Positions 1 through 8,510 of a stretch of 33,501 nucleotides of DNA are shown here, in pieces. Within the stretch, counting starts at the first letter, position 1. Each line of letters starts with the position of its first letter. The DNA comes from Candidatus Competibacteraceae bacterium. Lineage in GTDB: Bacteria > Pseudomonadota > Gammaproteobacteria > Competibacterales > Competibacteraceae. The notes under the pieces are model-generated. The model had not been told where the DNA came from and did not search any database. It saw nothing but the letters and a program-made list of their open reading frames with translations. The stretch covers positions 1 through 33,501 of the forward strand of contig RXIW01000043.1 in NCBI GenBank assembly GCA_003989065.1, given 5' to 3'. The position numbers were made by a program, and so were the translations under genes.

Positions 1-1
1 C

Positions 2-148
2 CTGGTCGCCGACGGCGACATTGAGGATCAGGGCGGCCCCGGCGTCGCTTCCGGCACAACGAGCATTCCCACCCTGGGCGAGTGGGCGCTAATTCTGTTC
101 AGCATCCTGCTCGGCGGCTTGGTGTGGCGGTGGAGGACAGCGTTCTAG
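2..148 (+). CDS. C-terminal end of an IPTL-CTERM sorted surface protein (5' partial)
   Basis: The open frame enters from the left edge and stops at TAG 146-148, giving 48 residues. They hold a short Gly/Asp-rich linker, then IPTLGEW, a hydrophobic segment (ALILFSILLGGLVW) and a short Arg-containing tail. This three-part ending matches the IPTL-CTERM sorting signal (IPTLxxW, one transmembrane helix, basic end). Known proteins of this class are cleaved by a dedicated exosortase and displayed at the cell surface in exopolysaccharide-producing Gram-negative bacteria. The rest of the protein, and so its function, lies outside the window. A terminator follows at 280-306. The sorting-signal call is firm in pattern; which exosortase acts on it is not visible here. 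Confidence 0.8.
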   Translation: MVADGDIEDQGGPGVASGTTSIPTLGEWALILFSILLGGLVWRWRTAF

Positions 149-279
149 GATTTATGAATCAATGAGTTTTCCCGTGGAGACTACAAGTTAGCGCATCTTC
201 AAAGCTCTGCTCCACACCCCTGCATCTTGTGGTAACCACGGGAACTCTCTTGGAGCCCGAAAGGCCAGCACAGTCAACA

Positions 280-306
280 TCCCCCGGCAAAATCGGGGGA
301 TTTTTA
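280..306 (+). terminator. Rho-independent terminator after the IPTL-CTERM gene
   Basis: A perfect 7-bp stem, TCCCCCG (280-286) with CGGGGGA (294-300), closes a 7-nt loop and runs straight into five T residues at 301-305. It lies 132 nt after the stop of the IPTL-CTERM gene and 72 nt before the flippase start, so it separates the two units. The 149-279 stretch before it has no convincing gene; it holds only a short palindrome, GTGGT-A-ACCAC, at 229-239. Confidence 0.85.
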
Positions 307-377
307 TCTCTCGAAACACGCTTTGCATCAGTCCGACGGCTATCATGAACTGAACCTATTCATCCTCTTGCGAAGCC

Positions 378-1976
378 ATGACCGCCGCCAGCGACGCCAA
401 GCAACAATTCAAGAACCGGCTATCCCAAAACGCCGTCGTGCAACTGGCCGCCAAGCTGTTGTACATGCTCAGCCGGCTCGGGCTACCGCCGATTATCCTC
501 AGCTACGTCAGCCTGGAGGAATACGGCATCTGGGCCACCTGCTTCATCGTCATCAGCTACCTGGGTATGAGCACTTTCGGCATCGCCAACGTCTACATCC
601 GCTACACCGCCGAATATCACGCCCGCCACGATGTCGCAGCGATCAACCGCCTGTTGACCACCGGCCTAGCCATCACCTTGCCACTGTGCCTGGGCCTGCT
701 GGCACTGCTGGCGTTGGGGATGCCGCTGCTGCTGGATGCGTTCAAGGTAGCGCCCCACCTGCGCGAAACCGCCGCCATCCTGATCTTCGTCACCGCCGCC
801 GCCATGATGCTCGATCTCAGCTTCGGCGCGTTCAGTCATGTGCTGGGCGGCTTGCAACTGATGGTGCAACAGACCGGTATCTGGGTGGCCAGCTTCCTGC
901 TGGAAACCGCGCTGATCGTCGCATTGCTGCTGGGTGGGTTTGGGGTATATGCCCTGCTGTGGGCCTTCGTCATCCGCTATCTGCTGGCCACTTGGCTGAG
1001 CGCCCGCGCCTGTTACCAGGCATTGCCGGGCCTGACCCTCAGCCCGCGCCATTTCGATCGCAGCCTGTTGCCACTGTTCTACCGCTTCGGCGGCGTGGTG
1101 CAGATCTCCGGGTTGCTGAGCATGGTGCTGTATTCCATCGAAAAGGTGATCGCCGGCGCTTTCATCGGGGTGCGCGCCACCGGCCTGTTCGACCTTGGCG
1201 AAAAACTGCCGGTCATGTCCAGCCAGACCACCTCGGCCCTGAACGCAGTGTTCCTGCCAGCGGTGACCCATCTGTACAGCCTCGGCCAGATGGAAGAACT
1301 GGGCAAGCTGTACCTGAAAGGCGCGCGCTACATCAGTCTATTGACCGGGCTGATCATGGGCTTTCTGGCCGGTTTCGCCGCGCCGATCATGACCGCCTGG
1401 CTGGGACCGAGCGAAGAATTCCGCATCACCGCCTTGATCATGGCCTGGTTCACCCTGCCGTTTCACACCCACGTCACCACCGGCCCCTGCACTGCATTGC
1501 ATTACGGGGCCAACCAACCTGCCCGCACCTTGTTCTATCCGCTGAGCCAGGCGGCACTGGTCGCAATTCTGGTCGGCGGCGCGTTCCTGATCTTCGGGAC
1601 CACCATTCCCGCTATCACCTATGGCGTTGCCGCCGCCATGACCCTAAGCGGCTGGGCCTACATGGCTTGGTCCAACCGCTTCCTGCAGGTCCAACCCAGC
1701 GCTTTCATCAGGCGGGTGATCATTCCCGGCCTGATTCCCTACGGTTTCGGGCTGGCGCTGGCGTACCTGACCGCACCCTGGTTCACCGCAGCTGGCAGCG
1801 ATCGCTGGAGCCTGCTGGGACTATTGGCCGTCTGCGGCCTGCTCTATAGCGTGGTGACGACGGCTTTTCTGTATCGGGTGATGTGCGACTGGGGCGAACG
1901 GGAATATCTGCGCCGGCAATTGGCGCACACTCTGGGCGGATTCATCGGCAAGGCGATTGGGAGGAAAGCCGGATGA
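378..1976 (+). CDS. Wzx-type polysaccharide flippase (MOP superfamily membrane protein)
   Basis: 532 residues, almost entirely hydrophobic helices separated by short charged loops, with roughly 12-14 predicted membrane spans. This is the usual size and shape of Wzx/RfbX flippases, which move undecaprenyl-pyrophosphate-linked repeat units from the cytoplasmic to the periplasmic leaflet. The amphipathic N-terminus ([27 protein letters not shown]) followed by LEEYG-like sequence near residue 48 is typical of the polysaccharide biosynthesis protein family. The ATG at 378 has no strong ribosome binding site. The gene overlaps the next by 4 nt (ATGA), so the two are translationally coupled. In context it would flip the repeat unit made by the glycosyltransferases at 12794-14879. 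An O-antigen or capsule role cannot be excluded, since family members are too divergent to predict substrate. Confidence 0.88.
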   Translation: MTAASDAKQQFKNRLSQNAVVQLAAKLLYMLSRLGLPPIILSYVSLEEYGIWATCFIVISYLGMSTFGIANVYIRYTAEYHARHDVAAINRLLTTGLAITLPLCLGLLALLALGMPLLLDAFKVAPHLRETAAILIFVTAAAMMLDLSFGAFSHVLGGLQLMVQQTGIWVASFLLETALIVALLLGGFGVYALLWAFVIRYLLATWLSARACYQALPGLTLSPRHFDRSLLPLFYRFGGVVQISGLLSMVLYSIEKVIAGAFIGVRATGLFDLGEKLPVMSSQTTSALNAVFLPAVTHLYSLGQMEELGKLYLKGARYISLLTGLIMGFLAGFAAPIMTAWLGPSEEFRITALIMAWFTLPFHTHVTTGPCTALHYGANQPARTLFYPLSQAALVAILVGGAFLIFGTTIPAITYGVAAAMTLSGWAYMAWSNRFLQVQPSAFIRRVIIPGLIPYGFGLALAYLTAPWFTAAGSDRWSLLGLLAVCGLLYSVVTTAFLYRVMCDWGEREYLRRQLAHTLGGFIGKAIGRKAG

Positions 1977-2584
1977 AAGGCTTATTGCGACGCATCCTGC
2001 GCTATCTGGCCTTCGAACGCGGTCAGGCGGTGGGCTGGTACAAGCGCTTCTGCAATCCCGGCGGCGAGGAATGGGCGGCTTGGCTCAAGCGCCGGGGGAT
2101 ATTGCATGCTATCGGCGAACACTGCTCGATCCAGACCAACGTCACCTTTACCGATCCGGCCTATACCCGGCTGGGCCACAATGTGCGGCTGACCGGCTGC
2201 ACTCTGTTCGGTCACGATGGCTCGGTCAACATGCTGAATCGGGCTTACGGTCTCAAGCTGGATCGGGTCGGCAAGATCGACATCCGCGACAACGTATTCG
2301 TCGGCCATGGCGCGATCCTGTTGCCGGGCGTCACCGTCGGCCCCAATGCCATCGTCGCTGCCGGGTCGGTGGTCAATCGCGACGTGCCGCCCAACAGCAT
2401 CGTCGCCGGGGTGCCGGCGCGGGTGGTCGGCGAACTGGATCGACTGGTCACCCGGCTGCGGGACGAGACCGAGCGGCTGCCGTGGGCGGCACTGCTGGCC
2501 CAGCGCAGCGGTTCCTTCGATCCGGTGTTGCAGGTGGAGCTGGACCGCATCCGCATCCAGCACTTCTTCGGCGACTCCGACTGA
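1973..2584 (+). CDS. Left-handed beta-helix (hexapeptide repeat) acyltransferase
   Basis: 203 residues from the ATG at 1973, chosen because GGAGGAAAG lies just upstream and because it overlaps the flippase stop (ATGA). An open frame extends further upstream to 1883, but only through the flippase gene. Hexapeptide-repeat turns run from about residue 45 to 155 and end in the hallmark segment around [16 protein letters not shown], then [12 protein letters not shown] and GVPARVVG, as in the WcaF/maltose O-acetyltransferase group (LbH_MAT-like). Such enzymes form trimers in the cytosol and transfer acetyl or other acyl groups from CoA to sugars. Its place between a flippase and a secreted glycosidase-like gene suggests it acetylates the repeat unit or a precursor sugar. 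The acceptor is unknown. The last 45 residues are helical and not typical of the catalytic core. Confidence 0.85.
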   Translation: MKGLLRRILRYLAFERGQAVGWYKRFCNPGGEEWAAWLKRRGILHAIGEHCSIQTNVTFTDPAYTRLGHNVRLTGCTLFGHDGSVNMLNRAYGLKLDRVGKIDIRDNVFVGHGAILLPGVTVGPNAIVAAGSVVNRDVPPNSIVAGVPARVVGELDRLVTRLRDETERLPWAALLAQRSGSFDPVLQVELDRIRIQHFFGDSD

Positions 2585-2607
2585 TCCCGCCATTCGGGGC
2601 TTGCACC

Positions 2608-4434
2608 ATGACCTGTTCCCGTTGGCCTGGCCTCGGCAGCAGCATCGCTCTGGGCCTGTTGTTGTGGGGCAGTCTGGCGACGACGACCATGGCGCAATCC
2701 GCCGCCGGCAACAGCGCCAATGCCCGCTCGCCGCTCGGCATCAATATCGCCGCGCTCAATTACTGGAGCACGGAATGGCCACTGCTGGACGCGATGAAGC
2801 AATCCGGCGACTGGTTGACCCAATGCGATCGCCATACGTCCAGTAACTGCAGCTTGCCAGCGCCGGCCAGCGAATGGGATACCCGCGAGCAGTCCCGGCT
2901 GGATCTCGACTCGGAGGGTTGGGTGCGCGCCCTGCCGAAGGCCGACGATGTCGGCGTTCACTACCGCAGCGTCGCCACGATGCTGTTCGGCGGCAATGGC
3001 GGGGCCTATCCGTCCGGCCAGTACACGGTGCTGTACGATGGCGAGGGCACCCTCGAATACGGACTCGACGCGGTCAAGGACGCCGCTGGCTCCCAGCCGG
3101 GCCGCGATGTCGTCAATGTGCGGGCCAGCGATGCCGGAATGCTGTTACGGATCACCGCCACCGATCCCCGCCATGTTGGCGCTTATCTGCGCCATATCCG
3201 GGTCATTCCACCCGGTGGCGTTTGCAACGACGATCCGTTCGTCTATGCCGAAAATGCCGCCGCCTGTCAGGGTCGCTATACCCCGTTTATCGCCCTGGAC
3301 GGGATGGAGCGCTTTCGCTTTCACCCGCTGTTCCTGCACAACCTGCGCCCTTATCGAGCCATTCGTTTCATGGATTTGTTCCGGATCAACACCAATGCCG
3401 GGGTGGCATGGGCCGAGCGGCCCCGGTTGACCGATGCCCGTTGGAGCAGCCGCAACGGCGCGCCGGTGGAATTGGCATTGGAGCTGGCGACGACGCTGCA
3501 GGCCGATCCCTGGCTCAACGTTCCGGTGCAGGCCAATGACGATTACGTGGTGCAATTTGCTCGGCTGGCGCGATTCCAGTTGCCGGCGGATCGGCGCGTC
3601 TATGTCGAATACGCCAACGAAATCTGGAACGACCAGTTCAGCGCCGGAGCCTGGCTGCAACAACAGGCCGTGCAACGCTGGCCCGACCGGCCTGGCGGCC
3701 CTTCGCCTTTCACCCGCCGCATCAACGCCTATGGCCAGCGCGCGGCCGAGATCTGCGCGCTGTGGAAACGGGAGTGGGGCGATGCGCGGGATCGGGTGGT
3801 CTGCGTTCTGGGCGGCATGAGCGCCAATCCCTGGGTGGCCGAACAGGCTTTGCAATGTCCGCTGTGGGCGGCGGAAAATGGTGGCCATGCCTGCGCCGAA
3901 GCGCTGGATGCCCTGGCCATCGCGCCCTATTTCGGATCTCATCTGGGCGCATCCCGCTGGGCCAACAGCGTCGTCGCCTGGACCGGCCAGCCCGATGGCG
4001 GTCTGACCCTGCTGTTCCAGGAACTCACCTCAGGTGAAATTCTGGACGATCCCAAGGCGTTGGCGTTGCCGGCGGTGTACCGGCAAATCGCCGCCCATCG
4101 CGCGCTGGCCGATCGCTATCATCTGGATCTGCTTGCTTACGAAGGTGGCCAACATCTGGTCGGGATCGGGCCGGCCCAGAATAACCCGCGGCTGGAGCAG
4201 CTGTTCCTGGCCGCTAACCGTTCCGCCGCCATGGGCGCGCTGTACGACGTCTATCTGGATGGCTGGCGGCAACAGGGCGGTCAATTGTTCATGCATTTCA
4301 ACAGCGTGAGCCGCTATAGCCGCTACGGCAGTTGGGGGGCCAAGGAAGCGCAGAATCAGGCCAGCACGCCCAAGTCCGATGCACTCATGCGTTTCATCGC
4401 CGCCCATCCCTGCTGGTGGAGCACTTGTCGCTGA
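2608..4434 (+). CDS. Secreted clan GH-A-like glycosidase / carbohydrate-binding protein of the polysaccharide cluster
   Basis: 608 residues from ATG 2608. The N-terminus is a clear signal peptide: a basic start, a hydrophobic core (SIALGLLLWGSLATTTMA) and cleavage near MAQS, so the protein is periplasmic or exported. No family can be named with certainty. Two segments recall clan GH-A TIM-barrel glycosidases: YVEYANEIWN (residues 332-341), carrying the Asn-Glu pair that supplies the acid/base (E338), and LLAYEGGQHL with E512, placed like the strand-7 nucleophile. The N-terminal third (about 40-270) looks like a beta-rich carbohydrate-binding region. Similar proteins are often labelled cellulose-binding. 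It starts 23 nt after the acyltransferase stop and looks like the last gene of this + strand unit. A polymer-trimming or editing hydrolase is a reasonable inference. Confidence 0.6.
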   Translation: MTCSRWPGLGSSIALGLLLWGSLATTTMAQSAAGNSANARSPLGINIAALNYWSTEWPLLDAMKQSGDWLTQCDRHTSSNCSLPAPASEWDTREQSRLDLDSEGWVRALPKADDVGVHYRSVATMLFGGNGGAYPSGQYTVLYDGEGTLEYGLDAVKDAAGSQPGRDVVNVRASDAGMLLRITATDPRHVGAYLRHIRVIPPGGVCNDDPFVYAENAAACQGRYTPFIALDGMERFRFHPLFLHNLRPYRAIRFMDLFRINTNAGVAWAERPRLTDARWSSRNGAPVELALELATTLQADPWLNVPVQANDDYVVQFARLARFQLPADRRVYVEYANEIWNDQFSAGAWLQQQAVQRWPDRPGGPSPFTRRINAYGQRAAEICALWKREWGDARDRVVCVLGGMSANPWVAEQALQCPLWAAENGGHACAEALDALAIAPYFGSHLGASRWANSVVAWTGQPDGGLTLLFQELTSGEILDDPKALALPAVYRQIAAHRALADRYHLDLLAYEGGQHLVGIGPAQNNPRLEQLFLAANRSAAMGALYDVYLDGWRQQGGQLFMHFNSVSRYSRYGSWGAKEAQNQASTPKSDALMRFIAAHPCWWSTCR

Positions 4435-4446
4435 ACGGCAGCGACC

Positions 4447-7050
4447 TCAGGAATAGCTGGCCCGATACAGCTTCAGGAACAGATAGCCGCTGACCGTGGC
4501 GAACAGCGCCAGGGCCGCCGCCATGGCCAGCGCGCCGGGCAGGCCATAGGAACTCAGCACCGCTTTCAGCGGGATGACCATCTCGTGCAATACGAACAGG
4601 GGAAAGGCCAGCATTCCGGTCACGGCGGCGAATTGCAGCGCAAAGCGACCAGCCGGCCCCATATGCTCGTACTGTCGCAGCAAGGCTTCCATCCAGGCCA
4701 GCAGCAGCATGACCAACCCGACATACACCAGCCAACGCCAGATATTGTTGGTCGCGACCGGCCAACTGAACCAGTTGCCCGCATCCGGCTGATGCAGCGA
4801 CACGATGATGCCCGCCAAGAGCACGAAGACTCCGGCCAGATTCAGCACGTTCAAGGATTCACCCTGAGAAAACCAGCGCTGGATAGCGATGCCGATCGCC
4901 ATGCCCATCAAACTGCCCGACAGCATTTGGAAATAGGCGTATTTGGCGGTGAGCAGCAGCTTGGCGAATTCCACCAGACCTTCAGCTTGGTAATGGGCGA
5001 TTTGGCCGAGCCATAGATAATCGATGGCATAGGCGCACATCGACAACACCAGCGCCAGCAATATCGGATAGCGGCTTTTGCTCAGCAACCCGAAAAGGGG
5101 ATAAAGAGTGGCGGTCACCAGGAGATAATAGGTGAGTACCGAATAGAACGAATTGGTGAAGTCGGTGAAGGTCAGTCCCGCATGTTCGCGCCATTTGGCC
5201 CAGAAAATGGCCGCGCCCAACAAGAGAATGCCGGTCAACAGCACGCCGAAGGTTTTTTGCAGAATGCCTCTCAGCCGCTTCTGGTCGCTGGCGAACAGCG
5301 GAAACAGCGCATAACCCGCGCCGACGCCATAGATGACGGCGAAACCCGGCGTGCCCATGGCGAAGAATGGGGCGAACGCCGCAGTGATCCAGGTGGAACT
5401 GCCCAGCAGGCGCTCGAACAGTCCCTGATGCCAATGGGCGATGATGACCGACAGCACCATCAGGCCACGCACCACGTTGATCGTCATGCTGTTGCGCATG
5501 ACCGGACTGCGCACCTGATGCTTCTGTCGGCTGTGCCCGGCATCCGACTGCATGCGCTGGGCGATTTCCCGAATGCTCAGTCCTTGCAACAAGCCTCGGG
5601 AAATATCGGCCGGCACGCCACGGCGTTCCATTTCGATCAGCGCGGTCAACGCCGACAGGGAATCGCCGCCCATGTCGTAGAAATTGTCCTCGACGCGGAG
5701 ATGCTCGGTTTGCAAGACGCTCTGCCAGATTGCCAGGATCGTTTGCTCGGCATCGGACCGGTTCGCTATCGGAACGGATGGCATCGCGCTGGCCGTGACC
5801 GGATCGGCCACCTTGCCTGGCTCTGCATACTGTTGCGCCAGGATCTTGCGCTGCACCTTGCCGGTGGCGGTGGCTGGAAACTCGTCCAGGGTCAAGCGCT
5901 TGATCGCCCGCTTATTTTGGATGCCGAAAGCCTGCAGTACTTCACTGGCGGCGTGCATCAGCGCGGTTTCGTCGATGTCCTGATGGCGCAGCGTGGCAAT
6001 CAGCACCGCATGGCCGATCAGCGGATCGTTGACCGCCGCGACCGCCAGCCCTGCGCCGAGCGGCAACCGCTCACGCAACTCGCGCTCCAACGCATCCGGC
6101 GACAGCTTGATGCCACCGCAGTTGATCAGATCGTCGGCCCGGCCTTCGTAGTACAGATAGCCCTGGTCCAGATGACCCAGATCGCTGGTCTGCAACCAAC
6201 CCTGTTCGTCGACGTTGCTGACAGAGTCGCCGTTCTTCAACAACTGCCGGGCCACATGCGGGCCACGGATACAGATGCGGCCCGTGTCGGAGATGCGGAC
6301 TTCGGTCTGGCCATAGGCGCGACCGACCGATTCCAGGGCTTCGCCATCGGTCTGGTCGATGCGCAGGAAAGTGGTCCGCGATGCTTCAGTCAATCCGTAA
6401 TGCTGCACGATGATGGCATTGGGAAACAGCGCTTTCAGCCGCTCTTTTTCATCGCGGCTCATGTATTGGCTACCGATCTCGATCCATTTCAGCGCAGCGG
6501 CTTCGGCACCGAACAGCCGATGGTTTTCCAGAAGAATCCGCCATAGACTGGGCACGGCCGACACTGCATTGATTGCACCCGCCTGCAGGAGCTCTCTGAT
6601 TTCCAGCGGATCGAAACCATGGGCCGGGAGAAAACAAGCGCCGCCCGCCGCGGCCACGGCGCGAAAACGGCCCAGACCGAAGGAGAAATGGGCCGGCACA
6701 CCCACGTATTCCCGAATGGTGCTATCGACCTCCATCACCTGATTCAATCGCTCGGTGACATCGGTCAATGTCTGATAAGTCAGCAACACCCCTTTCGGTT
6801 CGCTCTCGGTGCCGGAAGTGAAGGCGATCTGCGCCAGCGCGTCGTCCTGCGGCCATTGCGTCGTCTCGTTGAACCAGCCTTTCTCATCATCCGGCTCAAT
6901 GACTCGGGTCACTCCGGTCTGCTGGATTCTGCTATCCTCATTGTGACGCAACAGAATGACGACCTGCCGATTTCGATAGCACTCGAACAGGGTACGCACA
7001 TAGCCAATGGAATTCTTGGCCACCACTCCGATTTTTTGCCGAGGGCTCAC
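4447..7050 (-). CDS. Adenylation - acyl carrier - membrane acyltransferase-3 fusion protein
   Basis: 867 residues from GTG 7050, chosen because AGGGAG sits 7 nt upstream; a TTG at 7056 is directly against that site. There are three parts. (1) An ANL adenylation domain, residues 1-410: phosphate loop TSGTESEPKG (79-88), HYGLTEAS, YEGRADDLI and the C-terminal catalytic Lys in ATATGKVQRK (K398). (2) A carrier domain, about 432-505, with the phosphopantetheine site GGDSL (S464). (3) A multi-span membrane domain from about 525 to the end, opening with VRGLMVLSVIIAHWH, typical of the acyltransferase-3 family. This suggests that an acyl or amino acid is activated, loaded on the carrier and handed to the membrane enzyme for transfer to a glycan, like DltA-DltC-DltB in one chain. 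The adenylation N-terminus is shorter than usual by some tens of residues. The frame stays open upstream to 7183, but with no normal start codon. It is convergent with the glycosidase-like gene (12-nt gap) and divergent from the SGNH gene. Confidence 0.8.
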   Translation of the reverse strand: MSPRQKIGVVAKNSIGYVRTLFECYRNRQVVILLRHNEDSRIQQTGVTRVIEPDDEKGWFNETTQWPQDDALAQIAFTSGTESEPKGVLLTYQTLTDVTERLNQVMEVDSTIREYVGVPAHFSFGLGRFRAVAAAGGACFLPAHGFDPLEIRELLQAGAINAVSAVPSLWRILLENHRLFGAEAAALKWIEIGSQYMSRDEKERLKALFPNAIIVQHYGLTEASRTTFLRIDQTDGEALESVGRAYGQTEVRISDTGRICIRGPHVARQLLKNGDSVSNVDEQGWLQTSDLGHLDQGYLYYEGRADDLINCGGIKLSPDALERELRERLPLGAGLAVAAVNDPLIGHAVLIATLRHQDIDETALMHAASEVLQAFGIQNKRAIKRLTLDEFPATATGKVQRKILAQQYAEPGKVADPVTASAMPSVPIANRSDAEQTILAIWQSVLQTEHLRVEDNFYDMGGDSLSALTALIEMERRGVPADISRGLLQGLSIREIAQRMQSDAGHSRQKHQVRSPVMRNSMTINVVRGLMVLSVIIAHWHQGLFERLLGSSTWITAAFAPFFAMGTPGFAVIYGVGAGYALFPLFASDQKRLRGILQKTFGVLLTGILLLGAAIFWAKWREHAGLTFTDFTNSFYSVLTYYLLVTATLYPLFGLLSKSRYPILLALVLSMCAYAIDYLWLGQIAHYQAEGLVEFAKLLLTAKYAYFQMLSGSLMGMAIGIAIQRWFSQGESLNVLNLAGVFVLLAGIIVSLHQPDAGNWFSWPVATNNIWRWLVYVGLVMLLLAWMEALLRQYEHMGPAGRFALQFAAVTGMLAFPLFVLHEMVIPLKAVLSSYGLPGALAMAAALALFATVSGYLFLKLYRASYS

Positions 7051-7140
7051 GATCAATCTCCCTGATTCAGCAAGCGCTATGGCTTCAGCTATTGATGCAA
7101 CGGTGAGCGGGATTGAATCCGCCGGAAACCGGCGCTGATT

Positions 7141-7893
7141 ATGGCATACATCAAACGGGGTATCCGCAGACCCATCGGGCAGTGGCTACGATCCACAGTG
7201 CGTCAAGGCCCGTGGAATTTCCTGCTGTTATTGTTCGGCATCGTGGCCGGGAGCGGTGCCCTTTATCTGCAACTGGCGGCGGCCAACGACTGGGAGCCGG
7301 CCATTGCCGCTTTCGAAGCACAGGACCGTCGGCAACCACCTCCGCCCGATCAGGTGCTGTTCGTCGGTGGTTCCAGCATCCGCCTGTGGGACAATCTGGC
7401 CACCGACATGGCCCCGGTGCCGGTGCTCAAGCGCGGGATCAGCGGTGCGCAGCTGCGCGATCTACTGTATTACGCCGATCGCTGGATCACACCCTACCGG
7501 CCACGGGCGGTGGTGATCTACGCCGGGGAGAACGATCTGGCGTCCTGGTGGGTCTGGCCGGGACTGGTGGAGGACCGGTTCCAGCGCCTGGTCGAATATC
7601 TGCGCCAGCGCGATCCGACCCTACCGATCCTGATGCTGGCCATCAAGCCATCGCCTCGCTTCGCCGCCCGACTGGAGCGGCAGCAGGAAGCCAATCGGCG
7701 ACTGCGGGCCTATTGCGCGGCCACGCCGGATCTATACTTCGTCGATGTCGCTAGCCCCCTGCTCGATGCCCAGGGCCGGATGCGGCCCGAGTTGTATCGG
7801 GATGGCTTGCATCTCAATGGCGCAGGTTATGCGATATGGCGGGCGCAGTTGCGGCCGGCGCTGCTGACAGCGCTGGGCCACCACGCCGGTTGA
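7141..7893 (+). CDS. Membrane-anchored SGNH/GDSL-family esterase or acyltransferase
   Basis: 250 residues. A single hydrophobic helix at about 26-45 follows a basic N-terminus, so the catalytic domain likely faces the periplasm. All four SGNH blocks are visible: VGGSSIRLW with the presumed nucleophile S79, the block II Gly in KRGISG (G99), GEND with N131, and DGLHLNGAGY with D221 and H224. SGNH proteins hydrolyse or transfer O-acyl groups on sugars and lipids and often work with acyltransferase-3 membrane proteins. Here it is divergently paired, about 90 nt away, with the gene carrying such a domain at 4447-7050, which supports a shared role in acylating or deacylating the polymer. The ATG at 7141 has only a weak ribosome binding site. 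Its last codons form the left end of the 91-bp direct repeat (7870-7960). Confidence 0.82.
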   Translation: MAYIKRGIRRPIGQWLRSTVRQGPWNFLLLLFGIVAGSGALYLQLAAANDWEPAIAAFEAQDRRQPPPPDQVLFVGGSSIRLWDNLATDMAPVPVLKRGISGAQLRDLLYYADRWITPYRPRAVVIYAGENDLASWWVWPGLVEDRFQRLVEYLRQRDPTLPILMLAIKPSPRFAARLERQQEANRRLRAYCAATPDLYFVDVASPLLDAQGRMRPELYRDGLHLNGAGYAIWRAQLRPALLTALGHHAG

Positions 7894-7960
7894 TAGTTTG
7901 GTAGGGTTGCCCTGCCGAGCCGAATCAAGTTCCGCAGAAGGTTCGATAGCGGGCGGTCTG
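7870..7960. repeat. 91-bp direct repeat, copy A (left flank of toxin-antitoxin cassette)
   Basis: Matches 9061-9151 in the same orientation at a constant offset of 1191 nt, with no indels and six mismatches; the last 52 nt are identical. Copy A begins in the last codons of the SGNH gene, crosses a short hairpin (GGTAGGG-TTG-CCCTGCC, 7900-7916), and ends with what reads on the - strand as the final codons and stop of selO (EQTARYRTFCGT). That selO tail is out of place here, as the real selO ends at 9116. The copy therefore carries a duplicated SGNH/selO junction. Confidence 0.9.
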
Positions 7961-7973
7961 CTCGGAATTCGGG

Positions 7974-8507
7974 TCAGGTCGAAGACCGACCCGCGAGCAG
8001 GGGCCGGAGGTCGAGCACCATCCGACAGGGGAAATCGTCGCCCAACGGCGCCAGGCCAAAATAGTGATAGAACCGCGCGGCTTCGGTGTCGAGGGCGTCG
8101 GTGACGAACAACCGGAAAGCCACCGGGCCGGTCTGGGCGAGCTGAAGTGTCAATCCCAGCGCCGTTTCAAACAGGTAGCGGCCTAACCCCTGGCCTCGGA
8201 CGCGGGTATCGACGGCGAGGCGCGCGAGCAGAATGCCCGGAATCGGAAAGCGCGGTAGTCGGTCCAGTTCGGGTTGCCGGGCGACCGACGCCCGTTCGAC
8301 GCTGACTGTCGCCAGGCTGAAGTACCCGGCGAGTCGTGGTGTCCCCACGCTCGCGTCAAGGGCCAGATAGGTTCGGGCCAGGAGATCCTTCTCGGCGTGG
8401 CGCAAGGCGTACCGCTGGAGATATTCGACCAGCGACGCCTGAGGGTTTTGGAAGTCGGCCAGTAGGGGGCGATGGGACCGGTTCAGTGGTTCGAGGCGTA
8501 GCGCCAT
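7974..8507 (-). CDS. GNAT acetyltransferase toxin (TacT/AtaT-like) of a type II toxin-antitoxin pair
   Basis: 177 residues. The layout is that of small GNAT toxins, which acetylate the amino group of charged tRNAs and stop translation. An N-terminal segment, VEYLQRYALRHAEKDLLARTY, matches the region where these toxins have Leu-x-x-Tyr-Ala and the Arg-Thr-Tyr strand. It is followed by GYFSLA, LARLAVD, the acetyl-CoA loop RGQGLG (104-109) and the C-terminal ARFYHYFGL with Y147 at the position of the TacT catalytic tyrosine. The start lies 3 nt after the stop of the upstream antitoxin-like gene, the usual antitoxin-first order. The pair sits inside a direct repeat and between convergent genes, which fits a mobile or recently acquired cassette. 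The substrate tRNA cannot be told from sequence. Confidence 0.8.
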   Translation of the reverse strand: MALRLEPLNRSHRPLLADFQNPQASLVEYLQRYALRHAEKDLLARTYLALDASVGTPRLAGYFSLATVSVERASVARQPELDRLPRFPIPGILLARLAVDTRVRGQGLGRYLFETALGLTLQLAQTGPVAFRLFVTDALDTEAARFYHYFGLAPLGDDFPCRMVLDLRPLLAGRSST

Positions 8508-8510
8508 GGT

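Noticed and set aside
149..279. Possible riboswitch or small RNA upstream of the flippase
   Set aside because: Apart from one 11-bp palindrome and the terminator that follows, no conserved riboswitch core could be matched. The terminator is better explained by the IPTL-CTERM gene.
1957..2607. Upstream extension of the glycosidase-like gene over the hexapeptide acyltransferase
   Set aside because: The extension reads through another gene in the wrong frame. The signal peptide beginning at ATG 2608 marks the true start.
5182..6546. Long + strand open frame (454 codons) opposite the adenylation/acyltransferase gene
   Set aside because: It is antisense to a gene with clear domain motifs, has low-complexity His/Gln/Arg-rich translation and no ribosome binding site. 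It is a by-product of GC-rich codon bias.
7898..8104. Small + strand open frame between the SGNH gene and the toxin gene
   Set aside because: It overlaps the duplicated junction and the antisense of the GNAT toxin, with no ribosome binding site or recognisable product.
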